From Erythrobacter sp. SCSIO 43205 (GTDB taxonomy: Bacteria > Pseudomonadota > Alphaproteobacteria > Sphingomonadales > Sphingomonadaceae), in the NCBI RefSeq assembly GCF_019904235.1, contig NZ_CP063202.1:2604001-2668000 (forward strand): a stretch of 64,000 nucleotides of DNA. Direction: 5' to 3'. The notes below the pieces were generated by a model. That model made no database searches, was not told the origin of the DNA, and worked only from the letters and a program-made list of their open reading frames with translations. Shown piece by piece: positions 36,197 through 45,781 of the stretch. Every line of letters starts with the position of its first letter. Position 1 is the first letter of the stretch. The position numbers and the translations under genes are program-made.

Positions 36197-37206
36197 CAAC
36201 ACAGCCAGCCATTGGCGTTATCGGCGCAGGAGCATGGGGCACGGCGCTTGCGCAAATGCTGAGCAGTGATGGGCGCAAGGTGTTGCTGTGGGCGTATGAA
36301 GCCGAGGTCGTCGATGCGATCAATAATCAACATGGCAACCCGCAATATCTGCCCAGCGCCAAGCTCTCACCCAGCATCCGCGCAACTGGTGATCTATCTG
36401 ACTTTGATGATATTGACATCGTGCTCGCCGTAACGCCAGCGCAAGTGCTTGGCCGCGTGCTCGAAGGGCTCACCATGCCGCCCCAAGACTTGGTGCTTTG
36501 CTCCAAAGGAATTGAGGCGGGCACCGGCCGTTTAATGAATGATGTCGCACGCGCAGCGTCACCGGGAAGCCAGATTGCGGTGCTGTCCGGTCCCACATTT
36601 GCGCATGAGGTCGCAAGCGGCCTTCCCACCGCTGTCACACTGGCTTGCGAAGGGGGCCGCGCACAATGGGAACGGCTTTCGCCTGCCATCGCGCGCCCTG
36701 CTTTTCGCCCCTATTATTCCGACGATGTAACAGGCGCAGAGATTGGCGGCTCGATCAAGAACGTGCTCGCCATCGCTTGCGGGGTGGTCGATGGGCTTGG
36801 CCTTGGCCAGAACGCACGCGCCTCGCTGATCGCGCGCGGCTATGCTGAAATGCTGCGTTTTGGCGAGGCGTTGGGCGCGCAAGGAGAGACGCTTGCTGGC
36901 CTGTGCGGGCTTGGCGATTTGGTGCTCACCTGCTCTTCCACCTCAAGCCGCAATTTTTCGCTGGGCAAGGCGCTTGGCGAAGGAAAAAGCGCTGCTGAAT
37001 TGATGGCCGACCGCACCACGGTGGCCGAAGGCGCGCATACAGCGCCCGTTCTCGCCTCACTTGCGAGCGAGCGAGAGATTGCCATGCCGATCGTAACAGC
37101 CGTGAACGCCATCCTCGACGGCGAAGCGCCGCGCGATATCGTGGCTCAGCTTCTCGCGCGGCCCCTCACCGCTGAAACCATCGGCGACCAGGCGGACCTG
37201 GACTAG
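36193..37206 (+). CDS. gpsA: Glycerol-3-phosphate dehydrogenase [NAD(P)+]
   Basis: GpsA reduces dihydroxyacetone phosphate to sn-glycerol-3-phosphate, the phospholipid backbone. 337 residues with the Rossmann motif [25 protein letters not shown], catalytic Lys in [12 protein letters not shown], and G-L-G-D-L-V-L-T-C. Coupled to tsaD by ATGA overlap, a pairing known in several alphaproteobacteria. A flippase gene follows after only 11 bp. Confidence 0.97.
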   Translation: MTTQPAIGVIGAGAWGTALAQMLSSDGRKVLLWAYEAEVVDAINNQHGNPQYLPSAKLSPSIRATGDLSDFDDIDIVLAVTPAQVLGRVLEGLTMPPQDLVLCSKGIEAGTGRLMNDVARAASPGSQIAVLSGPTFAHEVASGLPTAVTLACEGGRAQWERLSPAIARPAFRPYYSDDVTGAEIGGSIKNVLAIACGVVDGLGLGQNARASLIARGYAEMLRFGEALGAQGETLAGLCGLGDLVLTCSSTSSRNFSLGKALGEGKSAAELMADRTTVAEGAHTAPVLASLASEREIAMPIVTAVNAILDGEAPRDIVAQLLARPLTAETIGDQADLD

Positions 37207-37217
37207 GCAGACAGGGA

Positions 37218-38789
37218 TTGAGCACGCTACCGCCTTCGAGCGCATCGGCACCTGCCGCGCCCCCTCCGCCGCCTGATAAGGGCGGGGATGATATGGCGAC
37301 GCTTGCCAAAGGCGGGCGCACCAATACGCTTGGCTTTATCCTGCGCTTGCTTGGCGGGCTGCCGTTTCTGTTCGTGGGGTTTCGCCTTTACGGCGTGGAT
37401 GAGATGGGCAAATTCGCCGCCGCTTTTGTGGTGGTCGAAATTTTCGCGCTGATTTGCGCGCTGGGTGAGAAACGCGGGCTTGCACAGCGCCTCACCGAAG
37501 GCATTCAGGACGAGGAGGACACGCCAGCAAACCTTGTGTTTGACGCTATGCTCGTCTCGCTGGTGTTTTCAGGGCTCGCCTGCCTTCTCCTGATCGCTTT
37601 TCCGGTCATTATATTCCCCAGTGGGGTGAGCAGCCCCTTCGATATGTGGATGATCGCGGCCATCCCTGCCTTTGCGCTCACCGAAATTCTTCTGGCTGCT
37701 CAAGCCTATAAATACGACATCGCAACCACGGTAAGAGCTCGCGCGCTGGTCGAGCCATGGGTGAAATCCATTCTCGTCGCCGCGCTTTTCTTCGTGCCAG
37801 CGCTTTCAAGCGGCGGGATTGCGCTTGCCTTTATCGGCGCGATTTACGCTGCATTCTTCACCGCGCTGTGGTCTTTCTTAAGGACGTACGGCCTGCCCAA
37901 ATCATGGCGTCCGCGACCGCGTTATCTGGCCAAGATGACATCGCGCGCCTTCCCGCTGATCGGGGCCGATGTGATTGAGCGCGGCACGCGGCTCCTCGAT
38001 GTGTTCCTGCTTGGCCAGTTCACATCCTCTGGCACAGTCGGCATCTACTGGTTTGCCAAGGAAGTCGTGAGCCTGCCGCAAAAGCTCAAAACCAGTTTCG
38101 AGCCGATCCTTGCGCCTGTCATCACCAAGAACCTGAAGACCGGCAATATGGAAGCGATTGCTGCACAAGTGCGCCAGGTTGGCTTTTGGATTATCGCCTT
38201 GCAATTTGGCATCGCATTGACGCTGGCGATCCCGGGTGAAGGGGTGATGGGGCTTGGCGGGCCAGCGATTGTCGGTGGCACGGGCGCGCTGGCGATATTG
38301 CTCGCCGCCGAAGTGATCGCTTCTATGGCGGTCGTCTCGGAAAGCGTGCTGGTTTATATTGCACGCAAAAGGAACCTTGCGATTTCCGTGGTCGTGATCA
38401 CCTTGCAAGGCGCGCTAACGGTGGGGTTCATCCTCTTGGCGCAGCACCTCGGCTATCCCGAAGGATTTCAGGCAGCGGGCGCAGCAGCCGCCCTGTTTGT
38501 TTCGCTTGGCGCGGCAAGTTTCATCAAGGCAGCTGTTCTCAAAACGCTTTTGAAAGCACCGGTTTCGAACCTTCGCTGGGCGCTTGTCTGGGCGGCGGCT
38601 CCTGCGGTGATCGTGGGTTTCCTCTTCACCCGCTACACGCCTGAATGGGTCGAGCTTTTGATCGGTGGCCCGGCTATCATGGCGACTTATATGTGGGTCA
38701 TATGGAAGCGCGGTTTCGACGAAGCGGACAAGGTGCTTTTTCGCAAGAAAGTGGTGCCTGATGAAGCACCTGAAAGCCTCGTGCCTTAA
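37218..38789 (+). CDS. Oligosaccharide flippase-like (MOP superfamily) membrane protein
   Basis: A 523-residue polytopic protein with about 12-14 hydrophobic helices and no soluble domain, resembling Wzx/MurJ-type lipid-linked oligosaccharide flippases (MOP superfamily): G-F-I-L-R-L-L-G-G-L-P-F-L-F-V-G, and R-A-F-P-L-I-G-A-D-V-I-E-R-G-T-R in a central loop. The first 25 residues are a Pro/Ala-rich cytoplasmic tail when TTG 37218 is used; ATG 37293 would remove them. It lies 11 bp after gpsA, so co-transcription is likely. No glycosyltransferase genes flank it, so the cargo is unknown. Confidence 0.75.
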   Translation: MSTLPPSSASAPAAPPPPPDKGGDDMATLAKGGRTNTLGFILRLLGGLPFLFVGFRLYGVDEMGKFAAAFVVVEIFALICALGEKRGLAQRLTEGIQDEEDTPANLVFDAMLVSLVFSGLACLLLIAFPVIIFPSGVSSPFDMWMIAAIPAFALTEILLAAQAYKYDIATTVRARALVEPWVKSILVAALFFVPALSSGGIALAFIGAIYAAFFTALWSFLRTYGLPKSWRPRPRYLAKMTSRAFPLIGADVIERGTRLLDVFLLGQFTSSGTVGIYWFAKEVVSLPQKLKTSFEPILAPVITKNLKTGNMEAIAAQVRQVGFWIIALQFGIALTLAIPGEGVMGLGGPAIVGGTGALAILLAAEVIASMAVVSESVLVYIARKRNLAISVVVITLQGALTVGFILLAQHLGYPEGFQAAGAAAALFVSLGAASFIKAAVLKTLLKAPVSNLRWALVWAAAPAVIVGFLFTRYTPEWVELLIGGPAIMATYMWVIWKRGFDEADKVLFRKKVVPDEAPESLVP

Positions 38790-38899
38790 GGTGTAACGAT
38801 CCGCTCGTCGGCACAGATTTCACTCCCCAAACACAATGTTCAGTCAACATTCACGGCCAATCGATGAACTTCACCACGGGTTATCCAAGGGGAGTTTTT

Positions 38900-40645
38900 A
38901 TGCGTTTGGCGAAGTTGAGTGGACTGGCTGCTCTTAGCCTTCTGGTGGTTGGATGCGCGCAGCAAAGCGGCGATCTGACAAGCTCTGGCAATTCTGCTGG
39001 TGACAGGGTGGCCGATGCGCCGCCTCCTCCGCCACCGCCCCCTCCCCCGCCTCCTCCGCCACCGCCACCTTCGCCGACGTCCAGTTCCGACACGGTCGTT
39101 GTCACCGGTTCGCGTATCCGATCTGGCAAGCAGGAAAGCGCCGTTCCGATTACAGTCGCACCGCAGGCCTCCCCCAGCTATGGGACATCTGACCTGATGC
39201 GGGTTGGCCCGGTGGTCGTGCCTGGCGATCCGGGCCGCGAGCGCTATGACGGCGAGGAAGTCTCTCCTGTCAAACTGACCAATGCAGAACCTGTCAGCAC
39301 CTTTAGTGTGGATGTCGACACCGGCGCCTATGCCAACACGCGGCGCTTCCTTCGCCAAGGCAATTTGCCGCCGCGCGATGCAGTGCGCACAGAGGAATTG
39401 GTCAATTACTTCCGCTATGATTACGAGCGGCCCACGGACACATCCGTGCCCTTCACCACCAATATCGATGTTGCCAAGACACCGTGGAATGATGACACTT
39501 ACCTCATGCGCGTCGGGCTTCGCGGCTATGACATTGCGCGCGAGGAACGCCCGGCAGCTAACCTTGTCTTCCTGATGGATGTGTCCGGCTCAATGGGCCG
39601 CCCGGACAAGCTTCCGCTCGTTAAAACCGCATTGTCTGGTCTTGCAGGAGAACTCGGCGAAAACGACCGCGTCTCTATCGTGGTCTATGCGGGCGCTGCC
39701 GGCCTCGTGCTTGAGCCTACCAATGACACCGCCAAAATCCGCCGCGCACTCGACACCCTCAATGCAGGCGGATCAACCGCAGGCGGGGCAGGGATCGAGC
39801 TTGCCTATAACATTGCCGAAGACAACTTCATCGAAGGCGGCGTAAACCGCGTGATCCTCGCGACCGATGGCGATTTCAATGTCGGCGTTTCCAACCGCGA
39901 TGCTCTGGTCGAAATGGTCGAGAAAAACCGCGACCGAGGCATCACGCTCACGACACTCGGCTTTGGCACGGGCAATTATAACGAAGCCCTGATGGAACAG
40001 ATCGCCAATCACGGGAACGGCAATTACGCCTACATCGACAGCGCTCTGGAAGCGAAGAAGGTGCTGGGCGATGAGATGAGTTCAACCCTTTTCACCATCG
40101 CCAAGGATGTGAAGATCCAGGTCGAGTTCAACCCTGCTGTCATCAGCCAGTACCGCCTCGTCGGCTATGAAAACCGCGCGCTTCGCGAAGAGGATTTCGA
40201 CAATGACAAGGTTGATGCAGGCGATATTGGCGCTGGCCACCAAGTGACTGCAATCTATGAAGTCGTGCCTACGGGCGCTAAGGGCTGGATTGCACCGCGC
40301 CGTTATGAGGATCAGCCAGCGCGCGCTGCGAATGACCGCGTTGCCGAGGCTGCGAACGTCAAGCTGCGTTATAAGCTGCCCAAGGGCACGACCTCGCGCC
40401 TCATTGAAAAACAGGTGATGGCGAACGCCTTCACTACCGCACGCGCACCAATGGGCGATTTCGCCTTCGCCGCAGCGGTCGCCGCCTATGGGCAATTGCT
40501 TCGCGGCGATGAGTTGATGATGGACTTTTCCCATGATGATGTGGGCAAGCTTGCCGGGCGTCAGAACAATTTCTGGCGGCAGGAATTCCTAGAGCTCAAC
40601 GCCCTTGCAGGCGCCGCAAATCCAAGCGCGCGCGGCGGGGGATAA
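38900..40645 (+). CDS. YfbK-type vWA-domain lipoprotein
   Basis: A 581-residue lipoprotein: signal and lipobox L-L-V-V-G-C, a 17-proline run, then S-D-T-V-V-V-T-G-S-R-I-R-S-G, which resembles the N-terminal plug strand of TonB receptors. A YfbK-type N-domain follows (S-T-F-S-V-D-V-D-T-G-A-Y-A-N), then a von Willebrand A domain with an intact MIDAS (D-V-S-G-S-M, plus downstream Thr and Asp in A-T-D-G-D-F) and the YfbK C-terminal domain (DUF3520-like). ATG 38900, with AAGGGGAG upstream, is preferred over an earlier in-frame ATG. It is likely anchored in the outer membrane; role unknown. Confidence 0.88.
   Translation: MRLAKLSGLAALSLLVVGCAQQSGDLTSSGNSAGDRVADAPPPPPPPPPPPPPPPPPSPTSSSDTVVVTGSRIRSGKQESAVPITVAPQASPSYGTSDLMRVGPVVVPGDPGRERYDGEEVSPVKLTNAEPVSTFSVDVDTGAYANTRRFLRQGNLPPRDAVRTEELVNYFRYDYERPTDTSVPFTTNIDVAKTPWNDDTYLMRVGLRGYDIAREERPAANLVFLMDVSGSMGRPDKLPLVKTALSGLAGELGENDRVSIVVYAGAAGLVLEPTNDTAKIRRALDTLNAGGSTAGGAGIELAYNIAEDNFIEGGVNRVILATDGDFNVGVSNRDALVEMVEKNRDRGITLTTLGFGTGNYNEALMEQIANHGNGNYAYIDSALEAKKVLGDEMSSTLFTIAKDVKIQVEFNPAVISQYRLVGYENRALREEDFDNDKVDAGDIGAGHQVTAIYEVVPTGAKGWIAPRRYEDQPARAANDRVAEAANVKLRYKLPKGTTSRLIEKQVMANAFTTARAPMGDFAFAAAVAAYGQLLRGDELMMDFSHDDVGKLAGRQNNFWRQEFLELNALAGAANPSARGGG
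39020..39070 (+). repeat. 17-codon polyproline tract in the vWA lipoprotein
   Basis: Seventeen consecutive proline codons (mixed CCG, CCT, CCA and CCC) sit between the lipoprotein anchor and the folded domains. It would form a stiff spacer across the periplasm and would require EF-P for translation. Codon mixing argues against recent slippage expansion. Confidence 0.9.
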
Positions 40646-40690
40646 GCTCGCTCTACAGCTAGGGGCTACCCCTTGCCCCGTTCATCCTGC

Positions 40691-40723
40691 TAAGGCGCTG
40701 GAAATTCAATTTTCCACGCCTTA
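40691..40723. terminator. Hairpin between the vWA and HhH genes
   Basis: TAAGGCG...CGCCTTA (7 bp) stacked on TGGAAA...TTTCCA (6 bp) with a one-base bulge. It lies 45 bp after the vWA stop and 15 bp before the next start, with no T-run. It may be a terminator or a leader structure near the ribosome site AGGA. Confidence 0.5.
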
Positions 40724-40738
40724 CAGGAATGAACATCC

Positions 40739-41323
40739 ATGACGATGCCTGCGACTTTTCAAGAAGCTCTCCCCCTAATTCTGCTCGGCCTTGCGCTTTT
40801 GGTCGTGCTGTTTGTCATTGTGCGTTCTTCGCGCAAGACGAAGATCATCGACAAGGTGGAAGGCGATGTCCTTGACGAAGGTGCGAGCCCGGCGGCCCGC
40901 AATCAGGCGCTGATCGATGCGCCGCGTTCGGTTGAGAATACGCTTGGCGAAAGCTCCGCTGCCGCCAATGCCGATACGCTTGCCGCAGCGACCGCTTCCG
41001 CCGATGCGGAAGCCGGCCCGCCAATCGCGCCAACCAAAGCAGCACCAGATGAGCTCAAAGAAACCGCTTCATCCGCAGGCGAAGCAGATGACCTGAAACG
41101 CATCAAAGGCGTAGGGCCCAAGCTTGTGAGCCTGCTCAATGAACAAGGCATCACAACCTTTGCGCAGATCGCTGCGTGGAGCGATGAAGATGTGAAACGT
41201 ATCGATGCGACTCTGGGCCGTTTCAGCGGGCGCATTGAACGCGATCAATGGGTTAAACAGGCAAAACTCCTTAGCGCAGGCGACGAGGATGGCTTCGCTA
41301 AAACGTTTGGAAACAATGGCTAA
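40739..41323 (+). CDS. Membrane-anchored helix-hairpin-helix protein
   Basis: 194 residues: an N-terminal transmembrane helix (about residues 11-30), a long Ala/Glu/Asp-rich linker (40-110), and a C-terminal helix-hairpin-helix region (D-D-L-K-R-I-K-G-V-G-P-K-L-V-S-L-L-N-E-Q, then G-I-T-T-F-A-Q-I-A-A-W). This C-terminal type occurs in many proteins labelled flap-endonuclease-like but is only a possible DNA-binding or oligomer module, with no nuclease residues visible. Followed by an FNR-like box and a response regulator. Confidence 0.75.
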   Translation: MTMPATFQEALPLILLGLALLVVLFVIVRSSRKTKIIDKVEGDVLDEGASPAARNQALIDAPRSVENTLGESSAAANADTLAAATASADAEAGPPIAPTKAAPDELKETASSAGEADDLKRIKGVGPKLVSLLNEQGITTFAQIAAWSDEDVKRIDATLGRFSGRIERDQWVKQAKLLSAGDEDGFAKTFGNNG

Positions 41324-41338
41324 CAAGGAATATCGGAT

Positions 41339-41352
41339 TTGATTTAGGTCAA
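41339..41352. promoter_or_regulatory. FNR/FixK-like box upstream of the response regulator
   Basis: TTGATTTAGGTCAA fits TTGAT-N4-GTCAA and differs at only two positions (both in the spacer) from the box upstream of bchE. Its centre is 67 bp before ATG 41413, consistent with an activator site. Whether it is used depends on an FNR/FixK protein not encoded in the window. Confidence 0.6.
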
Positions 41353-41412
41353 GCGCCGATATTCTGATATAGTCATCACCTACGGGGTCAGAATCGAACG
41401 GGGAGGCGCGCT

Positions 41413-41769
41413 ATGGGCCAAAGGATTTTGATTGCCGAAGACGAGGCCATTTTGGCCTATGATCTTGCTGAAACCGTCGAAGCTGCTGGTTACCGCGTCG
41501 AAGGCCCTCACCCGGGCATTTCGGATGCAATGTACGCGTTTCAAAAGGAAAAGCCCGATCTTGCCATCCTCGATGTGGAACTGAGCGATGGCAATGTCTT
41601 TTCCTTTGCCCGCAAGCTAAAGGCTGAAGATGTGCCGGTGATCTTTCACACTGGCAGTCTCTCCCAACGGGAGATCACGGACCGTTTTCCTGATGCGATT
41701 GTTCGCATAAAGCCGTGCCCTCCTACCAGTATACTTGACGCTGTTGGCGAGGCGTTGGAAGCGCAATAA
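41413..41769 (+). CDS. Single-domain response regulator
   Basis: A 118-residue receiver with no output domain. Acidic pocket Glu9/Asp10/Glu11, phosphoacceptor Asp54 (A-I-L-D-V-E-L), Thr80 (H-T-G-S) and Lys100 (I-K-P) are all in place, so phosphorylation is expected. Sequence style (A-E-D-E-A-I-L-A-Y-D-L, V-E-G-P) resembles stand-alone receivers that accept phosphate from HWE/HisKA_2 kinases. No kinase is adjacent. Preceded by an FNR/FixK-like box. Confidence 0.88.
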   Translation: MGQRILIAEDEAILAYDLAETVEAAGYRVEGPHPGISDAMYAFQKEKPDLAILDVELSDGNVFSFARKLKAEDVPVIFHTGSLSQREITDRFPDAIVRIKPCPPTSILDAVGEALEAQ

Positions 41770-41968
41770 CGCTGGGCACCGCCAGTAAGTTTCAATTGAA
41801 ACCATTGCTTTGCTGTCCTACATAAGGGCCTGCGCCTTATGGGGACACGATGAGCTTTACCGACCGCCTTTTCCCCTGCATTCAAAGGCGTTTTGCAGGT
41901 CCAAGGGTATTCCGCCTCTGGACAGTGTCTCAAGTGTCTCAAACTGGCGCTGGAAGAGAGGGAAACGG

Positions 41969-42616
41969 GTGAAACTTCACGGCTATTTTCGCAGTTCGAC
42001 AAGCTACCGATTGCGCATCGCATTGGAGCTTAAAGGCATCGAATATGAGAATGTGCCGGTCAATCTCCTCAAATCTGAGCAGAAGGACAAAAGCTTCACC
42101 TCGCAAAACCCGTTTGGCAGCGTGCCCTTGCTTCAAGCCGATGGCCGCGACCGTGCACAAAGCATGGCGCAGATTGAATGGCTTGATGAAGCCTATCCTG
42201 AGCGTCCCCTCCTCCCTGCTAATATAGAAGATCGCTTCACCGCGCGCGAGCTTGCCTATGCAATAGCGACAGAGCTTCACGCGCCTTTGAACCTGCCTGT
42301 CTTGAAGTATCTCAAGGACGAATACGGCAAGTCGCAAGACGAGATCGCGTCATGGTATCGCCATTGGCTCACCCGAACTCTTGTGCCCGTTGAGGCGCGG
42401 CTTGCACAGCTTGGCACAGGCGATTTCCTGTTCGATGCGCCCGGCTTTTTTGAAGTCGTCCTGCTCCCGCAGATCGCCAATGCACGGCGGTTCGACTTCG
42501 ACTTTAGCGATAGCCCGCATATAACCCGCATCGAGGCCGCCTGCCTTGCTCTGCCAGAGTTTCAGCGCGCTCACCCTGACAATCAAATCGACAATCCTGA
42601 GAGGACCGCTCAATGA
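41969..42616 (+). CDS. maiA: Maleylacetoacetate isomerase
   Basis: MaiA is a zeta-class GST that isomerises maleylacetoacetate to fumarylacetoacetate in tyrosine/homogentisate breakdown. 215 residues: K-L-H-G-Y-F-R-S-S-T-S-Y-R-L-R-I-A-L with the S-S-x-S-x-R-V/L glutathione-site motif, N-P-F-G-S-V-P-L-L, and a helical C-domain. GTG 41969 is chosen because the family start follows immediately; the frame is open further upstream but those residues are not GST-like. It overlaps fahA by ATGA. Confidence 0.92.
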   Translation: MKLHGYFRSSTSYRLRIALELKGIEYENVPVNLLKSEQKDKSFTSQNPFGSVPLLQADGRDRAQSMAQIEWLDEAYPERPLLPANIEDRFTARELAYAIATELHAPLNLPVLKYLKDEYGKSQDEIASWYRHWLTRTLVPVEARLAQLGTGDFLFDAPGFFEVVLLPQIANARRFDFDFSDSPHITRIEAACLALPEFQRAHPDNQIDNPERTAQ

Positions 42617-43623
42617 AGCTTGCAACCCTGAATGATGGCACACGCGACGGCAAATTGGTGGTGGTTTCCAAAGACCTCACCCGGTGCTGCGCGGCAGGCT
42701 ATATCGCGCCGACCATGCAGGCCGCTCTCGACAATTGGGAACGGGTTGCACCTGAACTTCAATTGCTGGCCACCGATGTCGAACACGAGGCGGTGCCGTG
42801 TGAACGGTTTCACGAACGGCAAGCGCACTCGCCGCTTCCGCGCGCCTATCAATGGGCCGACGGCAGCGCCTATATCAATCACGTTGAATTGGTGAGGAAA
42901 GCCCGGAACGCGGAGGTGCCTGAAAGCTTTTATCACGACCCGTTGATGTATCAGGGCGGCTCGGACAGCTTCCTGCCGCCGCGCGCCGACATCCCACTGG
43001 GCGACACCGCATGGGGCTGCGATATGGAAGGCGAAGTGGCTGTGATCGTCGATGACGTTCCGATGGGCGTCTCGGTTGAGGATGCGGCCTCTCACATCAA
43101 GCTGATTATGTTGGTGAACGATGTGAGCCTTCGCGGCCTTATCCCGGGCGAGCTTGCCAAGGGCTTTGGCTTTTTCCAGTCGAAGCCATCGAGCGCGTTC
43201 AGCCCGGTTGCGGTGACGCCTGATGAGTTGGGCGATGCGTGGCGCGACAATCTCGTGCACTTGCCGTTGATGGTGGATTACCGGGGCGAACCGTTTGGGC
43301 GCGCTGAGGCGGGCGTGGATGCGACCTTCAACATGGCGCAGCTTGTGGCGCACGCGGCGAAGACGCGGCCCCTTTGTGCAGGCTCGATCATCGGCTCTGG
43401 AACCGTATCGAACAAGGGTAGCGATGGCGGTCCGGGCAAACCCGTTGCCGAAGGCGGCCTTGGCTATTCCTGCATCGCCGAAATCCGCATGATTGAGACG
43501 ATTGCCAATGGCGAGCCGTCAACACCGTTTATGTCACCGGGTGACACGGTGAAGGTCGAAATGCGCGATAAGGACAACCACTCCATCTTCGGCGCGATCG
43601 AGCAGACGGTTGTTCAGAGTTAG
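42613..43623 (+). CDS. Fumarylacetoacetate hydrolase family protein
   Basis: A 336-residue FAH-family enzyme, expected to split fumarylacetoacetate into fumarate and acetoacetate, the last step of tyrosine degradation. Metal and substrate motifs: D-M-E-G-E-V-A-V-I-V-D-D, M-L-V-N-D-V-S-L-R, K-P-S-S-A-F-S-P-V-A-V-T, G-S-G-T-V-S-N-K-G. Coupled to maiA by ATGA overlap, which supports the pathway role. Earlier steps (hppD, hmgA) are not in the window. Confidence 0.9.
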   Translation: MKLATLNDGTRDGKLVVVSKDLTRCCAAGYIAPTMQAALDNWERVAPELQLLATDVEHEAVPCERFHERQAHSPLPRAYQWADGSAYINHVELVRKARNAEVPESFYHDPLMYQGGSDSFLPPRADIPLGDTAWGCDMEGEVAVIVDDVPMGVSVEDAASHIKLIMLVNDVSLRGLIPGELAKGFGFFQSKPSSAFSPVAVTPDELGDAWRDNLVHLPLMVDYRGEPFGRAEAGVDATFNMAQLVAHAAKTRPLCAGSIIGSGTVSNKGSDGGPGKPVAEGGLGYSCIAEIRMIETIANGEPSTPFMSPGDTVKVEMRDKDNHSIFGAIEQTVVQS

Positions 43624-43633
43624 GGTCTTAGCC

Positions 43634-44473
43634 TTACGCCTTCAGCCGCTCTGCGTGCCATGCGATATGATCGGCCATGAATGTCGAGATGAAGAAATAG
43701 GAGTGGTCATAGCCCTCCTGCATCCGAATTTCGGCACTGATGCCAGCCGATGAGCACACGTCTTTCAAACGATGGGTTTGCAACTGTTCTTCAAGGAAAT
43801 TGTCAGCCAGCCCCTGATCCACAAGGATTTCGTGCACCCGCTCACCGTCTTCAATAAGAGTGACTGCATCATATTCGCGCCATGCGGCCTTATCCTCGCC
43901 CAAATAACGCCCGAGCGCTTTCTCTCCCCAAGGAACTTGGGATGGGGCAACAATCGGCGCGAACGCGCTGACTGATCGAAAGCGATCTGGATTACGCAAT
44001 GCAATCGTCAGCGCCCCATGCCCTCCCATCGAATGGCCAGTGATCCCTTGGCGCGCGATGTCGATTGGGAAATTCGCAGCGATGAGCGAGGGCAGTTCAT
44101 CCTCGATATAGCTGCGCATCTGGTAATGCTGCGCCCAAGGCTCCTCTGTCGCGTTGACGTAAAACCCGGCACCTTTGCCAAAGTCATACTCATCCTCAGC
44201 GTCCGGCACATCGTCGCCGCGCGGACTTGTATCAGGAGCGACGAGAATAATCCCGTGCTCGGCACAAGCTGCACGATATTCGCCCTTTTCCATGACATTG
44301 GCATGGGTGCAGGTGAGACCCGAAAGATAGGTCAGCACAGGCAGCCGCTCGTCCGGCTCATGGTCCGGCACGAAGACCGCGAAGGTCATAGTCGTGCCCG
44401 TCGCTTCAGAAGCGTGCGAGCAAACCCATTGCGTTCCCCCATGTGAGCGCGTTTGAGAAAGCGTCTCCATCAA
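43634..44473 (-). CDS. fghA: S-formylglutathione hydrolase
   Basis: Hydrolyses S-formylglutathione to formate and glutathione, completing formaldehyde detoxification. 279 residues with an esterase-D-like fold: [13 protein letters not shown], nucleophile Ser in G-H-S-M-G-G-H-G, acid Asp region [10 protein letters not shown], and His in [11 protein letters not shown] 44473 overlaps the frmA stop by 4 nt, so the two are coupled. Confidence 0.94.
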   Translation of the reverse strand: MMETLSQTRSHGGTQWVCSHASEATGTTMTFAVFVPDHEPDERLPVLTYLSGLTCTHANVMEKGEYRAACAEHGIILVAPDTSPRGDDVPDAEDEYDFGKGAGFYVNATEEPWAQHYQMRSYIEDELPSLIAANFPIDIARQGITGHSMGGHGALTIALRNPDRFRSVSAFAPIVAPSQVPWGEKALGRYLGEDKAAWREYDAVTLIEDGERVHEILVDQGLADNFLEEQLQTHRLKDVCSSAGISAEIRMQEGYDHSYFFISTFMADHIAWHAERLKA

Positions 44474-45576
44474 AAGACAACAACGCTGCGAATGCTTTCG
44501 CCTGCGTGCATCAAATCAAAGCCCTTGTTGATCTCTTCAAGAGACAGGCGGTGGGTAATCATCGGATCGATCTCGATCTTGCCGTTCATGTACCAGTCGA
44601 CAATCTTGGGCACATCACTGCGGCCCTTTGCCCCACCAAACGCGGTCCCGCGCCAATTGCGTCCGGTCACTAGTTGGAATGGACGGGTCGAGATTTCCTT
44701 GCCCGCCTCGGCGACGCCAATGATGATGCTGGTGCCCCACCCTTTGTGACAGCACTCCAGAGCATCGCGCATGACATCGGTGTTGCCGGTGCAATCGAAC
44801 GAATAATCCGCCCCGCCATCGAGCATCTCGACCAGATGCGCGACGACATCGGAGGTTTCTTTCGGGTTCACGAAATCGGTCATGCCGAATTTCTCACCCC
44901 ACTCGCGTTTCGACGGATTGATATCGACGCCAACAATGCGGTTTGCGCCTGCCATTTTCGCACCTTGGATGACATTAAGGCCAATCCCGCCAAGACCGAA
45001 GACCACCACATTGTCGCCTGGCTGAACCTTTGCGGTGTTGGTCACCGCGCCAACGCCGGTCGTGACCCCGCACCCGACATAGCAAGTTGTGTCAAAGGGG
45101 GCGTCCTCACGGATTTTCGCAACAGCAATCTCTGGCAAAACGATAAAGTTCGAGAAAGTCGAGCAACCCATGTAGTGGTAAATAGTCTCGCCCTTATAAC
45201 TCATGCGTGATGTTCCATCAGGCATCAGCCCTTGGCCCTGAGTCACGCGGATCGCTTGGCACAGATTGGTCTTGCCAGATAGACAGAACTTACACTTCCC
45301 ACACTCCGGCGTGTAGAGTGGGATTACGTGATCGTCTGGAGCAACCGAGGTGACGCCGGGGCCCACTTCGCGCACTACGCCGCATCCTTCGTGGCCAAGA
45401 ACGCTTGGGAAAATCCCTTCGCTATCAAGCCCGTCCAAGGTGTATGCATCGGTATGGCAAATGCCGGTCGCCATCAATTCGACCAGCACTTCGCCAGCCT
45501 TTGGCCCTTCGAGGTCAAGCTCAACGATCTCAAGCGGTTTTTTGGCTTCAAAAGCGACGGCAGCTCTGGTTTTCAT
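44470..45576 (-). CDS. frmA: S-(hydroxymethyl)glutathione dehydrogenase (class III ADH)
   Basis: A zinc-dependent class III alcohol dehydrogenase oxidising S-hydroxymethylglutathione (from formaldehyde) and able to reduce S-nitrosoglutathione. 368 residues: catalytic Zn ligands in G-I-C-H-T-D and G-H-E-G-C-G, structural Zn Cys cluster C-G-K-C-K-F-C...C, NAD Rossmann motif [11 protein letters not shown] 45576 has AAGGAG upstream and matches the family start K-T-R-A-A-V. Followed directly by fghA. Confidence 0.95.
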   Translation of the reverse strand: MKTRAAVAFEAKKPLEIVELDLEGPKAGEVLVELMATGICHTDAYTLDGLDSEGIFPSVLGHEGCGVVREVGPGVTSVAPDDHVIPLYTPECGKCKFCLSGKTNLCQAIRVTQGQGLMPDGTSRMSYKGETIYHYMGCSTFSNFIVLPEIAVAKIREDAPFDTTCYVGCGVTTGVGAVTNTAKVQPGDNVVVFGLGGIGLNVIQGAKMAGANRIVGVDINPSKREWGEKFGMTDFVNPKETSDVVAHLVEMLDGGADYSFDCTGNTDVMRDALECCHKGWGTSIIIGVAEAGKEISTRPFQLVTGRNWRGTAFGGAKGRSDVPKIVDWYMNGKIEIDPMITHRLSLEEINKGFDLMHAGESIRSVVVF

Positions 45577-45673
45577 GGACGTTCTCCTTGCTTGCCCATC
45601 CATTGGACAACAGGAGAAACGGGGTCAACGCCTAATCTAAGGCGCTAATCTCACAACCAGATCAAAGCAGTGC

Positions 45674-45692
45674 GGGCGGCGGAGTGCCGCCC
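45674..45692. terminator. Hairpin in the frmA-ald spacer
   Basis: A 7-bp perfect stem GGGCGGC/GCCGCCC with a 5-nt loop lies 90 bp after the ald stop (minus strand). No T-run, so it is only a weak terminator candidate for ald. The rest of 45577-45781 holds no gene. Confidence 0.4.
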
Positions 45693-45781
45693 CCTTGAAC
45701 TGTGGCAGTCGCAACTTTGATGGTATTACTGCGCTGCAAAAATAGTATCAGCGAAAGCGACCCGCACTCACCTGTGAAAGG

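Noticed and set aside
42610..43353. 247-codon minus-strand frame inside the fumarylacetoacetate hydrolase gene
   Set aside because: Antisense shadow of a gene with intact catalytic motifs.
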